From NCBI GenBank assembly GCA_017500935.1, contig JAFVXW010000016.1, positions 175,495 to 239,494 on the forward strand: a stretch of 64,000 nt of DNA, in the 5' to 3' direction. Made by a program: the position numbers and the translations under genes. Below, one piece after another: positions 34,943 to 42,613 of the stretch. The notes under the pieces were generated by a model that was not told where the DNA came from, did no database searches, and was given only the letters and a program-made list of their open reading frames with translations. The DNA comes from Lachnospiraceae bacterium (GTDB taxonomy: Bacteria; Bacillota; Clostridia; Lachnospirales; Lachnospiraceae). How positions within the stretch are numbered: the stretch's first letter is position 1; each line of letters starts with the position of its first letter.

Positions 34943-36262
34943 TTATTTCTTTTCGGGCTGGGATTTTACGAAGAACACGCTCAGAAGCAGTGCTACGATG
35001 TAAAGTGCGATGGTCACATACAGTACAGTCTGGTAACCGGTGGGGTTTAACATATAGCCGTCGATCTCAACGGGTTCACCGAAGTTGTTAACGATCCAGG
35101 AAGCTAACTGGTTACCGGTAAGACCTGCAAATGCCCATGCGGAAAGGGTGATACCGTGCAGAGCACTGATGCTGCCCATACCGTAGTTGTCGGAAAGCAG
35201 GGTAGGTACGTTGGAGAAACCGCCGCCGTAGCCAGCGTTTACTACCATGATCAGTACCAGAACCAGAGCTGCCAGCAGACCACTGTTAGCACCGTTGGAG
35301 ATACCGCCGGTAACAATGGTAAGTGCGGTCAGCACGATGGAAAGAACGAAGATCACCTTGAAGATGGTGTTTCTGTCTTTTAACTTATCAGCTGCTGCAG
35401 AGAAGCCAAGACGGCCTGCTGCGTTGAATACAGCGGATACGGTGGATACGATACCTACAGAAGCTGCAAGACCGATACATTTTACGATAGCCTTTTCCTG
35501 AGAGATCAGGGCAAGACCGCAGGTGATGTTGATGTAGAACATCAGCCAGATACCAACATAGTTCATGATAGGTCTGGTCTTGATAACTGCCATGATGCTC
35601 TGGCTTTCTTCCTTGGTCTGGGGTTCATGCCAGCCGGCGGGCTTAGCCAGTAACAGATGGCCTACAAACATCATTACGAAGTATACACAAGCAAGGATCA
35701 GGAACATCTTCCAGATACCGCCTTCGCCAAGGTTAGCGAGCATGGACTGCATGATAGGGCTTGCGATAGCCTTAGCAGCACCGAAACCTGCTACTGCAAG
35801 ACCGGTAGCCAGACCTTTCTGCTCGGAGAACCACAGCATCAGGGTTTTAACGGGAGACAGATAACCGGTACCAAGACCGATACCCATGATCAGACCGTAG
35901 CATACATAAATACCGATCAGGGCAAGTACGCTGCCTTTGTGCATACCGCCGTAGTAAATGAAGAAACCGGTACCAGCCATACCTGCTGCGAAGCAGATAG
36001 CAGCGATCAGGGAAGATTTGTGAATGTCTTTTTCAACGATATGTCCAAGGAATGCTGCGGACATGCCAAGGAAGAAGATTGCGAAGCTGAATGCCCATTC
36101 AGTTGCGCCTTTGGAGAAACCGATGTAATCAGCGATTTCCTGGCTGAAGATGGACCAGCAGTAAACAGTACCGATACTGCAGTGTAACAGCAGTGCGGGG
36201 ATTGCTGCACGGATCCATTTGTTGGTGCGCCAGCCACCTTTGGTTGTTTCTTTTGCGCTCAT
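34943..36262 (-). CDS. OFA family MFS transporter
   Basis: The 439-residue protein has 12 predicted helices and the OFA family start IRAAIPALLLHCSIGTVYCW, with IFSQEIADYIGFSKG after the first helix. GIGLGTGYLSPVKTLMLWF is the sixth-helix motif of oxalate/formate-antiporter relatives. The family carries mono- and dicarboxylates; the exact substrate is unknown. The start at 36262 follows AGGA; 36316 lies in the leader. Upstream of the UxuA-like operon but separated by a terminator and a new promoter, it may still serve the same acid substrate. Confidence 0.88.
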   Translation of the reverse strand: MSAKETTKGGWRTNKWIRAAIPALLLHCSIGTVYCWSIFSQEIADYIGFSKGATEWAFSFAIFFLGMSAAFLGHIVEKDIHKSSLIAAICFAAGMAGTGFFIYYGGMHKGSVLALIGIYVCYGLIMGIGLGTGYLSPVKTLMLWFSEQKGLATGLAVAGFGAAKAIASPIMQSMLANLGEGGIWKMFLILACVYFVMMFVGHLLLAKPAGWHEPQTKEESQSIMAVIKTRPIMNYVGIWLMFYINITCGLALISQEKAIVKCIGLAASVGIVSTVSAVFNAAGRLGFSAAADKLKDRNTIFKVIFVLSIVLTALTIVTGGISNGANSGLLAALVLVLIMVVNAGYGGGFSNVPTLLSDNYGMGSISALHGITLSAWAFAGLTGNQLASWIVNNFGEPVEIDGYMLNPTGYQTVLYVTIALYIVALLLSVFFVKSQPEKK

Positions 36263-36682
36263 TTTCTTTTGTCCTTTCTTGTTTTGCGCTCTGGGGCAGA
36301 TTCTGGTGGAAGACAAAACCTGCTGCAGAAAACAAAGGTAACATATTGTTTAGGAAAATTTCATACATTTCCTACCAACTTAATATTTTAGCACGCAGAT
36401 TAGTGATTTGCAACCGGATTCATGTTCGTAATTCAGTACAAGGCATTACTTTGATGAAAAATTAACATCTGCATTCTGCACAAAAAAACAGGTACAATTT
36501 ATACAGATGTGCAATTGCATTTTCTGCTTTATCGTGTTAAACTCCCCCCAAAGTGAATGATTTGTGTGTTTTTATCAGGAAATACCGTTTGCGGGTCAGT
36601 AGAGTCAGGCTTGCATCGTGAGCAGCGGTATTCAGAGCAATTTTCCAGCGCATAACCTGCGCAACAGACGGAGGATGAGAAA
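36263..36682. other. Divergent promoter region
   Basis: This 420-base spacer lies between the OFA transporter (minus) and ABC exporter (plus) genes. It carries a minus promoter (TTGCAA, complement of 36408-36413, 17 bases, TAAAAT, complement of 36385-36390). It also has a plus promoter candidate (TTGCAT 36515-36520, 17 bases, TAAACT 36538-36543). No gene was found. Confidence 0.55.
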
Positions 36683-39055
36683 ATGAAAATGGAAACAAAT
36701 CAGAAAAAGGACCAGGTGCCTCCAGCGGCGGAGCAGGCTCAAAGCAGCATCATTTTAAATGAGCCTTTTCGCGGATGCCAATTTGCCGCCAATAAGAAGC
36801 TGGAAGCCGATGACTGGACCAGGCTGGAAAAGGCGATCCCCCAGGGAGAGCGTTTGCTTTTTGTGATCGTGGGTGATCTGAGCATTAAGAGCAAATATGC
36901 GAAGTCTTTTCTGGCAGTTACTGACAGGCTGATCTATGGTTTTGATGCATCGTTTGAGGGAGGAGTAAAGACCCACTCCTATGATAAGGTCAAGAGAGCC
37001 TATGTCAAGCGTTATTACGGCAATGCCATGCTTGTTTTTTCCATGGATGACGGCGGCAAGGAGTTCGTGGATCTGACCAAGGAGTATACCAATTTTATCC
37101 GCTTTTCCTATAAGGTAACTTCTCTGTATGATGCGGCAGCGATCTTCATCCAGAATGTAGCTGCGGGAAAGAGTATTGAAGAAGAGATGCAGGTGGTGGA
37201 GGCTTCGTTTGAAAAGCAGTTCTGCGTATGTCCCAAATGCGGACGTGCACTGATCCGTCCCGGCGCCCCCTGTATGAACTGTCAGTCAAAAAACAAGATA
37301 TTCAACAAGCTGTTGGGATATGTGACTCCTTATACAAAGCAGCTTCTGGCATGTATGTTTTTATCTTTGGTGACCACGGCAGTAGCACTGGTGCCTCCCT
37401 ACATGACACAGATGCTGGTGGATGATGTGCTTCCCGGACGGGATAAGCAGGGACTTTTATTCTGTGTAGGGCTGCTTTTTGCAACTTATGTGGTGCAGTA
37501 TGGAATCGGCGCGATCCGTTCCTATTATCTGAAAATTACCGGCGATAAGATCGTTGCCGACTTAAGAAATGATGTTTACAATAAGGCGCAGCATCTGCCG
37601 ATGAAGTTTTACGACAGAACTTCCACCGGTTCCGTGATCAACCGTATCAGCGGTGATACGGCTACTATTCAGGCATTTGTGATGCGTATTACACAGGAAG
37701 TAGTGGTGCAGTTTTTTCTGTTGATCGGCATTATTGTGATCATGTTCTCCTTAAACTGGCAGCTGACACTGCTTTCCCTGATCCCCGTTCCCTTCGTAGT
37801 TGTGGGCGCAAGGATCTTCGGTAAAAAGATTCATCCCTTTTACCGTAGGATATGGAGACGCTGGTCTGCGGTTTCTTCCATTTTGACAGATACCATTCCC
37901 GGTATCCGTGTCATCAAGGCATTTGCCAATGAAAAAAGAAGCGTGCAGAAGTTTGAAGCCTACAATGCAGAATGGCTCAAAACGGACATCAAAGCCTCCA
38001 AGATCACGACATTGTTCCCCAATATCGTCGGATTTGTGATCACCTGCGGTTCCCTGCTGATCTGGGGTGTCGGCGGTAATCTGGTAATTGACAGTCCGGA
38101 ATTTGTATCTGCCGGTTTGCTGGTATCCTTTATTTCCTATACTAATATGTTCTACGGTCCGGTACAGTTTTTTGCAAACTTCAATGATTCCTATCAGAAT
38201 GCACTCAACTCCATCGAGAGAATCCTAGACATCATTGATGCGGAACCGGAAGCGGATTTTGCAAAGGGGCAGCACCCTGACAAACTTCACGGACGTATCG
38301 AATTTAAGAACGTGAGCTTTTCTTTTGATCGCTCCAAAAAGACGCTGTCCAATGTCAATCTGGTGATCGAGCCCGGTGATATTGTAGGTATCGTAGGAAC
38401 CACCGGTGCAGGTAAGTCTACACTGGTCAATCTGCTGATGCGTTATTATGATCACTACGACGGTGAGATTTTAATGGACGGTATTAATATCCGGGATATT
38501 GACATGGAATTTTACCGTTCTCAGATCGGTTATGTACAGCAGGAGCCTATGATGTTCCATGATTCCATTTTCAAAAATATCGCTTACGGCTGTGAGCGTG
38601 TGGATGTAGAATCTGTAATTCATGCGGCGGAGGTTGCCAATGCCCATGAATTTATCGCGAGAATGCCGGATGCGTATGACACTGTACTGGGTGAACGCGG
38701 TACCGGTCTTTCCGGCGGTGAAAGACAGCGCGTATCCATTGCCAGAGCTGTGTTACAGAATCCCAGCATCCTGTTTCTGGATGAGGCAACCGCTGCGGTT
38801 GACTCCGAGACAGAAGCACTTATTCAGGATGCGATCGACAGCCTGATCAGCGGAAGAACCACGCTGATGATCGCGCACAGACTTTCCACGCTGCGCAAGG
38901 CTAACAAGATCATTGTTGTGGACAAGGGCGAGATACTGGAAATGGGATCTCCTGAAGAGCTGATGGAAAAGAAGGGTAAGTATTACAAGCTTGTGCAGAT
39001 CCAGACCATGTCTGATCAGACCCGCAAGATGAAAGAGGAAGAGAGGTTTGACTGA
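36683..39055 (+). CDS. ABC exporter with PH-like and zinc-ribbon head
   Basis: The 790-residue protein has a soluble N-terminal part before a full exporter. Residues ~45-160 look like a PH-like beta domain (ERLLFVIVGDLS, FLAVTDRLIYGF, MLVFSMDDGG). A zinc ribbon follows with CPKCG and CMNC about residues 183-200. Six helices span ~215-510. The ATPase has Walker A GTTGAGKST near 573, signature LSGGERQRV and Walker B LFLDEATAAVD. Such headed exporters pair with DUF1854 proteins, as here (overlap TGATG). In some genomes the pair is near cyanophycin genes; none are here. Substrate unknown. GGAGG precedes the ATG. Confidence 0.85.
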   Translation: MKMETNQKKDQVPPAAEQAQSSIILNEPFRGCQFAANKKLEADDWTRLEKAIPQGERLLFVIVGDLSIKSKYAKSFLAVTDRLIYGFDASFEGGVKTHSYDKVKRAYVKRYYGNAMLVFSMDDGGKEFVDLTKEYTNFIRFSYKVTSLYDAAAIFIQNVAAGKSIEEEMQVVEASFEKQFCVCPKCGRALIRPGAPCMNCQSKNKIFNKLLGYVTPYTKQLLACMFLSLVTTAVALVPPYMTQMLVDDVLPGRDKQGLLFCVGLLFATYVVQYGIGAIRSYYLKITGDKIVADLRNDVYNKAQHLPMKFYDRTSTGSVINRISGDTATIQAFVMRITQEVVVQFFLLIGIIVIMFSLNWQLTLLSLIPVPFVVVGARIFGKKIHPFYRRIWRRWSAVSSILTDTIPGIRVIKAFANEKRSVQKFEAYNAEWLKTDIKASKITTLFPNIVGFVITCGSLLIWGVGGNLVIDSPEFVSAGLLVSFISYTNMFYGPVQFFANFNDSYQNALNSIERILDIIDAEPEADFAKGQHPDKLHGRIEFKNVSFSFDRSKKTLSNVNLVIEPGDIVGIVGTTGAGKSTLVNLLMRYYDHYDGEILMDGINIRDIDMEFYRSQIGYVQQEPMMFHDSIFKNIAYGCERVDVESVIHAAEVANAHEFIARMPDAYDTVLGERGTGLSGGERQRVSIARAVLQNPSILFLDEATAAVDSETEALIQDAIDSLISGRTTLMIAHRLSTLRKANKIIVVDKGEILEMGSPEELMEKKGKYYKLVQIQTMSDQTRKMKEEERFD

Positions 39056-39543
39056 TGGCACGTTTGTATATTGAATTTGACATGGCCCGTTTTACACGCA
39101 AGGACATCACGCATGTAGATATGGAGCTGTTTGACGGCCGTAAATTTGAAAATTTAGAGCCCAGGCGTCTGTTCCCTCTTTCCGGTATGGAAAAATACAT
39201 CACGCTGCTGGATGAAGAAGGAATTGAAAGGGCGATCATCCGTGATATGCGGACATTGCCGCCTAATGAGCGTCAGCTCATTGAAAGCTGCCTTGAGGAA
39301 TATTATCTGATCCCCAAGGTGACCAGAATCAATCTGTGTGAGGAAAAATACGGTGTTGTGACCATTGATGCGGAAACAGACCGCGGCCATGCGATCATTG
39401 AGATCCGCAATATTCTGCACGGCATGAAGCTTTTGTACAACAGCCGTGTGCTTTTGCGCGACGGCAATGACAACCGCTACGAGATTCCGGATATTTCCAA
39501 ACTCGATAAACACAGCATTTCGCTGATTGATTCGTTCCTGTAA
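39055..39543 (+). CDS. DUF1854 protein
   Basis: The 162-residue cytoplasmic protein starts MARLYIEFDMARFTRKDITH and has the family core LEPRRLFPLSGMEKYITLLD and LPPNERQLIESCLEEYYLIP. It ends with a beta-strand region (GVVTIDAETDRGHAIIEIRN). Its ATG overlaps the stop of the ABC exporter by one base, so the two are translationally coupled. It is inferred to be an accessory or regulatory subunit of the exporter; no biochemical role is established to my knowledge. Confidence 0.85.
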   Translation: MARLYIEFDMARFTRKDITHVDMELFDGRKFENLEPRRLFPLSGMEKYITLLDEEGIERAIIRDMRTLPPNERQLIESCLEEYYLIPKVTRINLCEEKYGVVTIDAETDRGHAIIEIRNILHGMKLLYNSRVLLRDGNDNRYEIPDISKLDKHSISLIDSFL

Positions 39544-39627
39544 ATATCACAGCCGGCTTTGCCGTACAGCTGTGTATAGCATGGCATATATCCGGCGATT
39601 CAAAAACTATGATAGGGGTATAAATAT

Positions 39628-39954
39628 ATGAAGCTTATTCTTGCGATTGTAAATAATGATGACAGTATGCGCGTTTCCGCAGCTCTGACCGAGAACGGTT
39701 TTGGTGTGACCAGACTTTCTACCAGCGGCGGTTTTCTGATGGTGGGCAACACTACACTTCTGATCGGTGTGGATGATGATAAAAAACAGAAAGCCATTGA
39801 TATCATCAAAAAGCATTGCCCTACCCGCAAGCAGGTCAATGCTTCCAACGCTTCCTATGGCATGGGCATGAGCCACATGAGTATTCCCGAAGAAGTGAAG
39901 GTGGGCGGCGCTACCATCTTTGTGCTGGAAGTTTCCGAGATGGAAAAGATTTAA
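39628..39954 (+). CDS. darA: Cyclic-di-AMP receptor, DarA/PstA type
   Basis: The 108-residue PII-like protein starts MKLILAIVNNDDSMRVSAAL and has STSGGFLMVGNTTLLIGVDD, the c-di-AMP-binding loop region of the family. Length and residues match DarA/PstA, trimeric proteins that bind c-di-AMP and signal nucleotide status to unknown targets. It lies 84 bases after the DUF1854 gene without a clear terminator between them, so cotranscription with the ABC exporter is possible. ATAGGGG precedes the ATG. Confidence 0.9.
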   Translation: MKLILAIVNNDDSMRVSAALTENGFGVTRLSTSGGFLMVGNTTLLIGVDDDKKQKAIDIIKKHCPTRKQVNASNASYGMGMSHMSIPEEVKVGGATIFVLEVSEMEKI

Positions 39955-40066
39955 GATACGCAGGCGCATGACAGGAGTCTTGGTGTCTGGGTCTGGCCGG
40001 AGGCTGTGACGTAGGCCTGTCCGGCAAACGTAGACTGAAAGAATCCTATATGCCCATTTTGCATGT

Positions 40067-40108
40067 AAAAAGTCCAATTTCGATCATTTGCTTGTCGAAA
40101 TTGGACTT
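40067..40108 (-). terminator. Terminator of the TrmH-like gene
   Basis: A 14 bp stem (40070-40083 with 40095-40108) is followed on the minus strand by T residues. It may also stop the plus-strand darA transcript. 39955-40213 holds nothing else. Confidence 0.75.
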
Positions 40109-40213
40109 GACCCGTTTATTGTTTTGGCAGCAAGCAAAATTGTAGAAATTACATATTTACATGTTTTTGGGGGCTTATAAAGTGTGAAGTAGCATGTATT
40201 ATTGGAAAATAAT

Positions 40214-41050
40214 TTATTTTGCTTGTTTCTTCCCCAGCTGCCAGAAGGCCACTGCGCTGGCAGCGGCTACGTTCAGAGAATCCACACCATGAGTCATGGG
40301 AATTTTGACTGTGTAATCGCAGTCTGCGATAGTGGTTTCTGCCAGACCGTCTCCTTCGGTGCCAAGGATAATAGCAAGCTTTTCTTCTGCCATCAGTGCA
40401 GGATCGTCAATGCTTACAGAATTGTCAGAGAGAGCCATGGCAGCAGTTTTAAAACCCATCGCTTTCAGATCTGCAATCCCCTGTTCAGGCCATGATGTCG
40501 ATTTTTTGCCAAAATAAGTCCACGGAACCTGAAAAACAGTTCCCATACTGACACGGCTGGCACGGCGGTAAAGCGGATCGCTGCAGGCGGGCGTTAACAG
40601 GACGGCATCCATGTTCAAAGCGGCTGCACTGCGAAAGATCGCGCCTACATTGGTGGGGTTCATGACGTTTTCCAGAACTGCAATACGGCGGGCTCCGGCA
40701 CAGACACTTTCAATTGTGGGGAGATTGCGGCGGCGCATGGCACACAGGACTCCTCTTGTCAGTGCAAAGCCGGTGAGTTTTGTCAGAACATCAAGTGCAG
40801 CGGTATATACCGGTACATCCGGGCAACGTTCCAGAAGTCTTTTGGCTTCGCCGTTGATATGCTTTGGCTCCAGCAGAAAAGAAACCGGTTCGTAACCGGC
40901 ATTTAGTGCCCGTTCCACCACGTTTGGGCTTTCAGCAATGAAAAGGCCGGCTTGCGGTTCATAAACGTGAGCAAGCTGGTTTTCGGAAAGACGGGCATAG
41001 ATATCAAGTTCCGGGGCGGTAAAGTCTGTGATTTCGATGATGTTTGACAT
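40214..41050 (-). CDS. TrmH/SpoU family RNA methyltransferase
   Basis: The 278-residue SPOUT enzyme has a substrate-binding N-terminal half and the trefoil-knot motifs NPTNVGAIFRSA, LGTEGDGL and PMTHGVDSLNVAAASAVAF in order. It would methylate ribose 2'-OH in rRNA or tRNA using S-adenosylmethionine; the target base cannot be assigned. AAGGAG precedes the ATG. It is monocistronic. Confidence 0.9.
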   Translation of the reverse strand: MSNIIEITDFTAPELDIYARLSENQLAHVYEPQAGLFIAESPNVVERALNAGYEPVSFLLEPKHINGEAKRLLERCPDVPVYTAALDVLTKLTGFALTRGVLCAMRRRNLPTIESVCAGARRIAVLENVMNPTNVGAIFRSAAALNMDAVLLTPACSDPLYRRASRVSMGTVFQVPWTYFGKKSTSWPEQGIADLKAMGFKTAAMALSDNSVSIDDPALMAEEKLAIILGTEGDGLAETTIADCDYTVKIPMTHGVDSLNVAAASAVAFWQLGKKQAK

Positions 41051-41120
41051 GAGGACTCCTTTGGTAATGTGCAGAGAGTATTGAACGTGTGACAGTATGA
41101 AAAAAAAGTGATTTCAATAC

Positions 41121-41155
41121 AAAGGCTGTGAAAAAGTTCATTTTTCACAGCCTTT
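41121..41155 (-). terminator. Terminator of the ManD-like gene
   Basis: Perfect 15 bp stem (41121-41135 with 41141-41155), 5-base loop; tail only moderately T-rich on either strand. Confidence 0.75.
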
Positions 41156-41188
41156 TGTATGTTTCATCAATCACAAAAAATACTTTAT

Positions 41189-42403
41189 TTATGCTCTCAT
41201 ACTGGTGCCGTCAGGCATGCGGCCAAGCAGCCAGTGAGGCTGGCTTAAGTCAACAGGATACTTCTTTGCTGCTTCTTCGTTGATGTCAATACCAAGGCCG
41301 GGTTTTTCATCCAGGTATGCAAAACCGTCCTTAATATAAGGAAGACCGGTGAATACTTCTTGGATTCTGGGATCGGTTTCAAAGCCGCACCATTCCTGAA
41401 TACCGAAGTTGTGGGTAGAGAAGTCAAGATGCAGGTTTGCAGCGTGGCCAACGGGAGAAACATCGCCGGGGCCGTGCCATGCGGTGCGCACATTGAACAG
41501 TTCGCACTGGCTTGCCAGATGCTTTGCGGGAGTGATACCGCCAATCTGGCTGATGTGGCAGCGGATATAGTCGATCCAGCGGTTCTCAATGACAGGACGC
41601 CATTCGGAAGGATTGTTGTAAAGTTCGCCCATTGCGATGGGGGTTGCGGATGCAGCGCGCAGCTGACCAAAATATGCAACATCTTCGGGGCCGAGCGGGT
41701 CTTCCAAGAAGAACAGACGGTAAGGCTCCAGCTGTTTTGCAAGGCGGATCACGGAGATGGGCTGCAGGCGTTCATGTACATCGTGCAGAATCTCCAGCTC
41801 TTCGCCGAAGTGAACACGGACATCTTCAAACATCTTTACAACGCTGCGGGCATAGGCTTCGGGGTCACAGTAAGCGCCGGGAACTGCTCCGGGAGGAGTC
41901 TTCATAAACTGGGTGTTGCCGCCGTAACCGCCGCACTGACAGCGGATATACTGGTAACCTTCTTCGATAAATTTCTGAATATTTTCGGACAGCTCTTTAA
42001 AGTCACGGCCATCTGCGTGGCGGTATACGGAAACCGCGGGACGGCATTTGCCGCCTAAGAGTCTGTAAACAGGCATGCCGGCTTCTTTGCCCAGAATATC
42101 CCAAAGTGCCATATCGCAGCCGGAGATCGCATTGTTCAAAACAGGACCGTTGCGCCAGTAAGAGGAATGTACTGCAGAACGGTATGCATCTTCTACATCA
42201 AGAGCATTGCGTCCTACCAGAAGCTGGGACATATAAGTTTCGATTGCTGTTACCACAGCGGCATGGCGCTGGGTAAAGGTTGCACAGCCAAGGCCGTATA
42301 AGCCGGGCTGGTTGGTGTCGATACGGACAACGATCAGGTTGCTGCCGGGCTGGGGAGCGGTCTGGATCGCGCGTACGCCTGTGATTTTCACTTCGCCGTT
42401 CAT
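41189..42403 (-). CDS. ManD/RspA-like enolase-superfamily dehydratase
   Basis: The 404-residue protein starts MNGEVKITGVRAIQTAPQPG. Metal ligands appear as ILHDVHER, FFLEDPL and MGELYNN (Asp, Glu, Glu). A conserved TAWHGPGDVSPVGHAAN and PVYRLLGGK are typical of the D-mannonate dehydratase (ManD) subgroup that includes RspA. Many members have low or no mannonate activity, so substrate is uncertain. It lies divergent from the GH2 gene, with its start 210 bases away. AGGAGG precedes the ATG. Confidence 0.82.
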   Translation of the reverse strand: MNGEVKITGVRAIQTAPQPGSNLIVVRIDTNQPGLYGLGCATFTQRHAAVVTAIETYMSQLLVGRNALDVEDAYRSAVHSSYWRNGPVLNNAISGCDMALWDILGKEAGMPVYRLLGGKCRPAVSVYRHADGRDFKELSENIQKFIEEGYQYIRCQCGGYGGNTQFMKTPPGAVPGAYCDPEAYARSVVKMFEDVRVHFGEELEILHDVHERLQPISVIRLAKQLEPYRLFFLEDPLGPEDVAYFGQLRAASATPIAMGELYNNPSEWRPVIENRWIDYIRCHISQIGGITPAKHLASQCELFNVRTAWHGPGDVSPVGHAANLHLDFSTHNFGIQEWCGFETDPRIQEVFTGLPYIKDGFAYLDEKPGLGIDINEEAAKKYPVDLSQPHWLLGRMPDGTSMRA

Positions 42404-42613
42404 GAGATATCCTCCTGATTAATGATTTGGCGGCATTTCCTGCCGCTTCTTTTGCTGATCCGTACATTCGTTTTTAACATTATACTTCATTTAAAACAGG
42501 CAAACAAGGCGAGAAAATTTGTTTTTTCTGTATTTTTTTATGTTTTTTAAAGCGGAAAACGATATAATCAGGATAAGGAAAAATGACTGAAAATGATACA
42601 GAAAGGATTGCGT

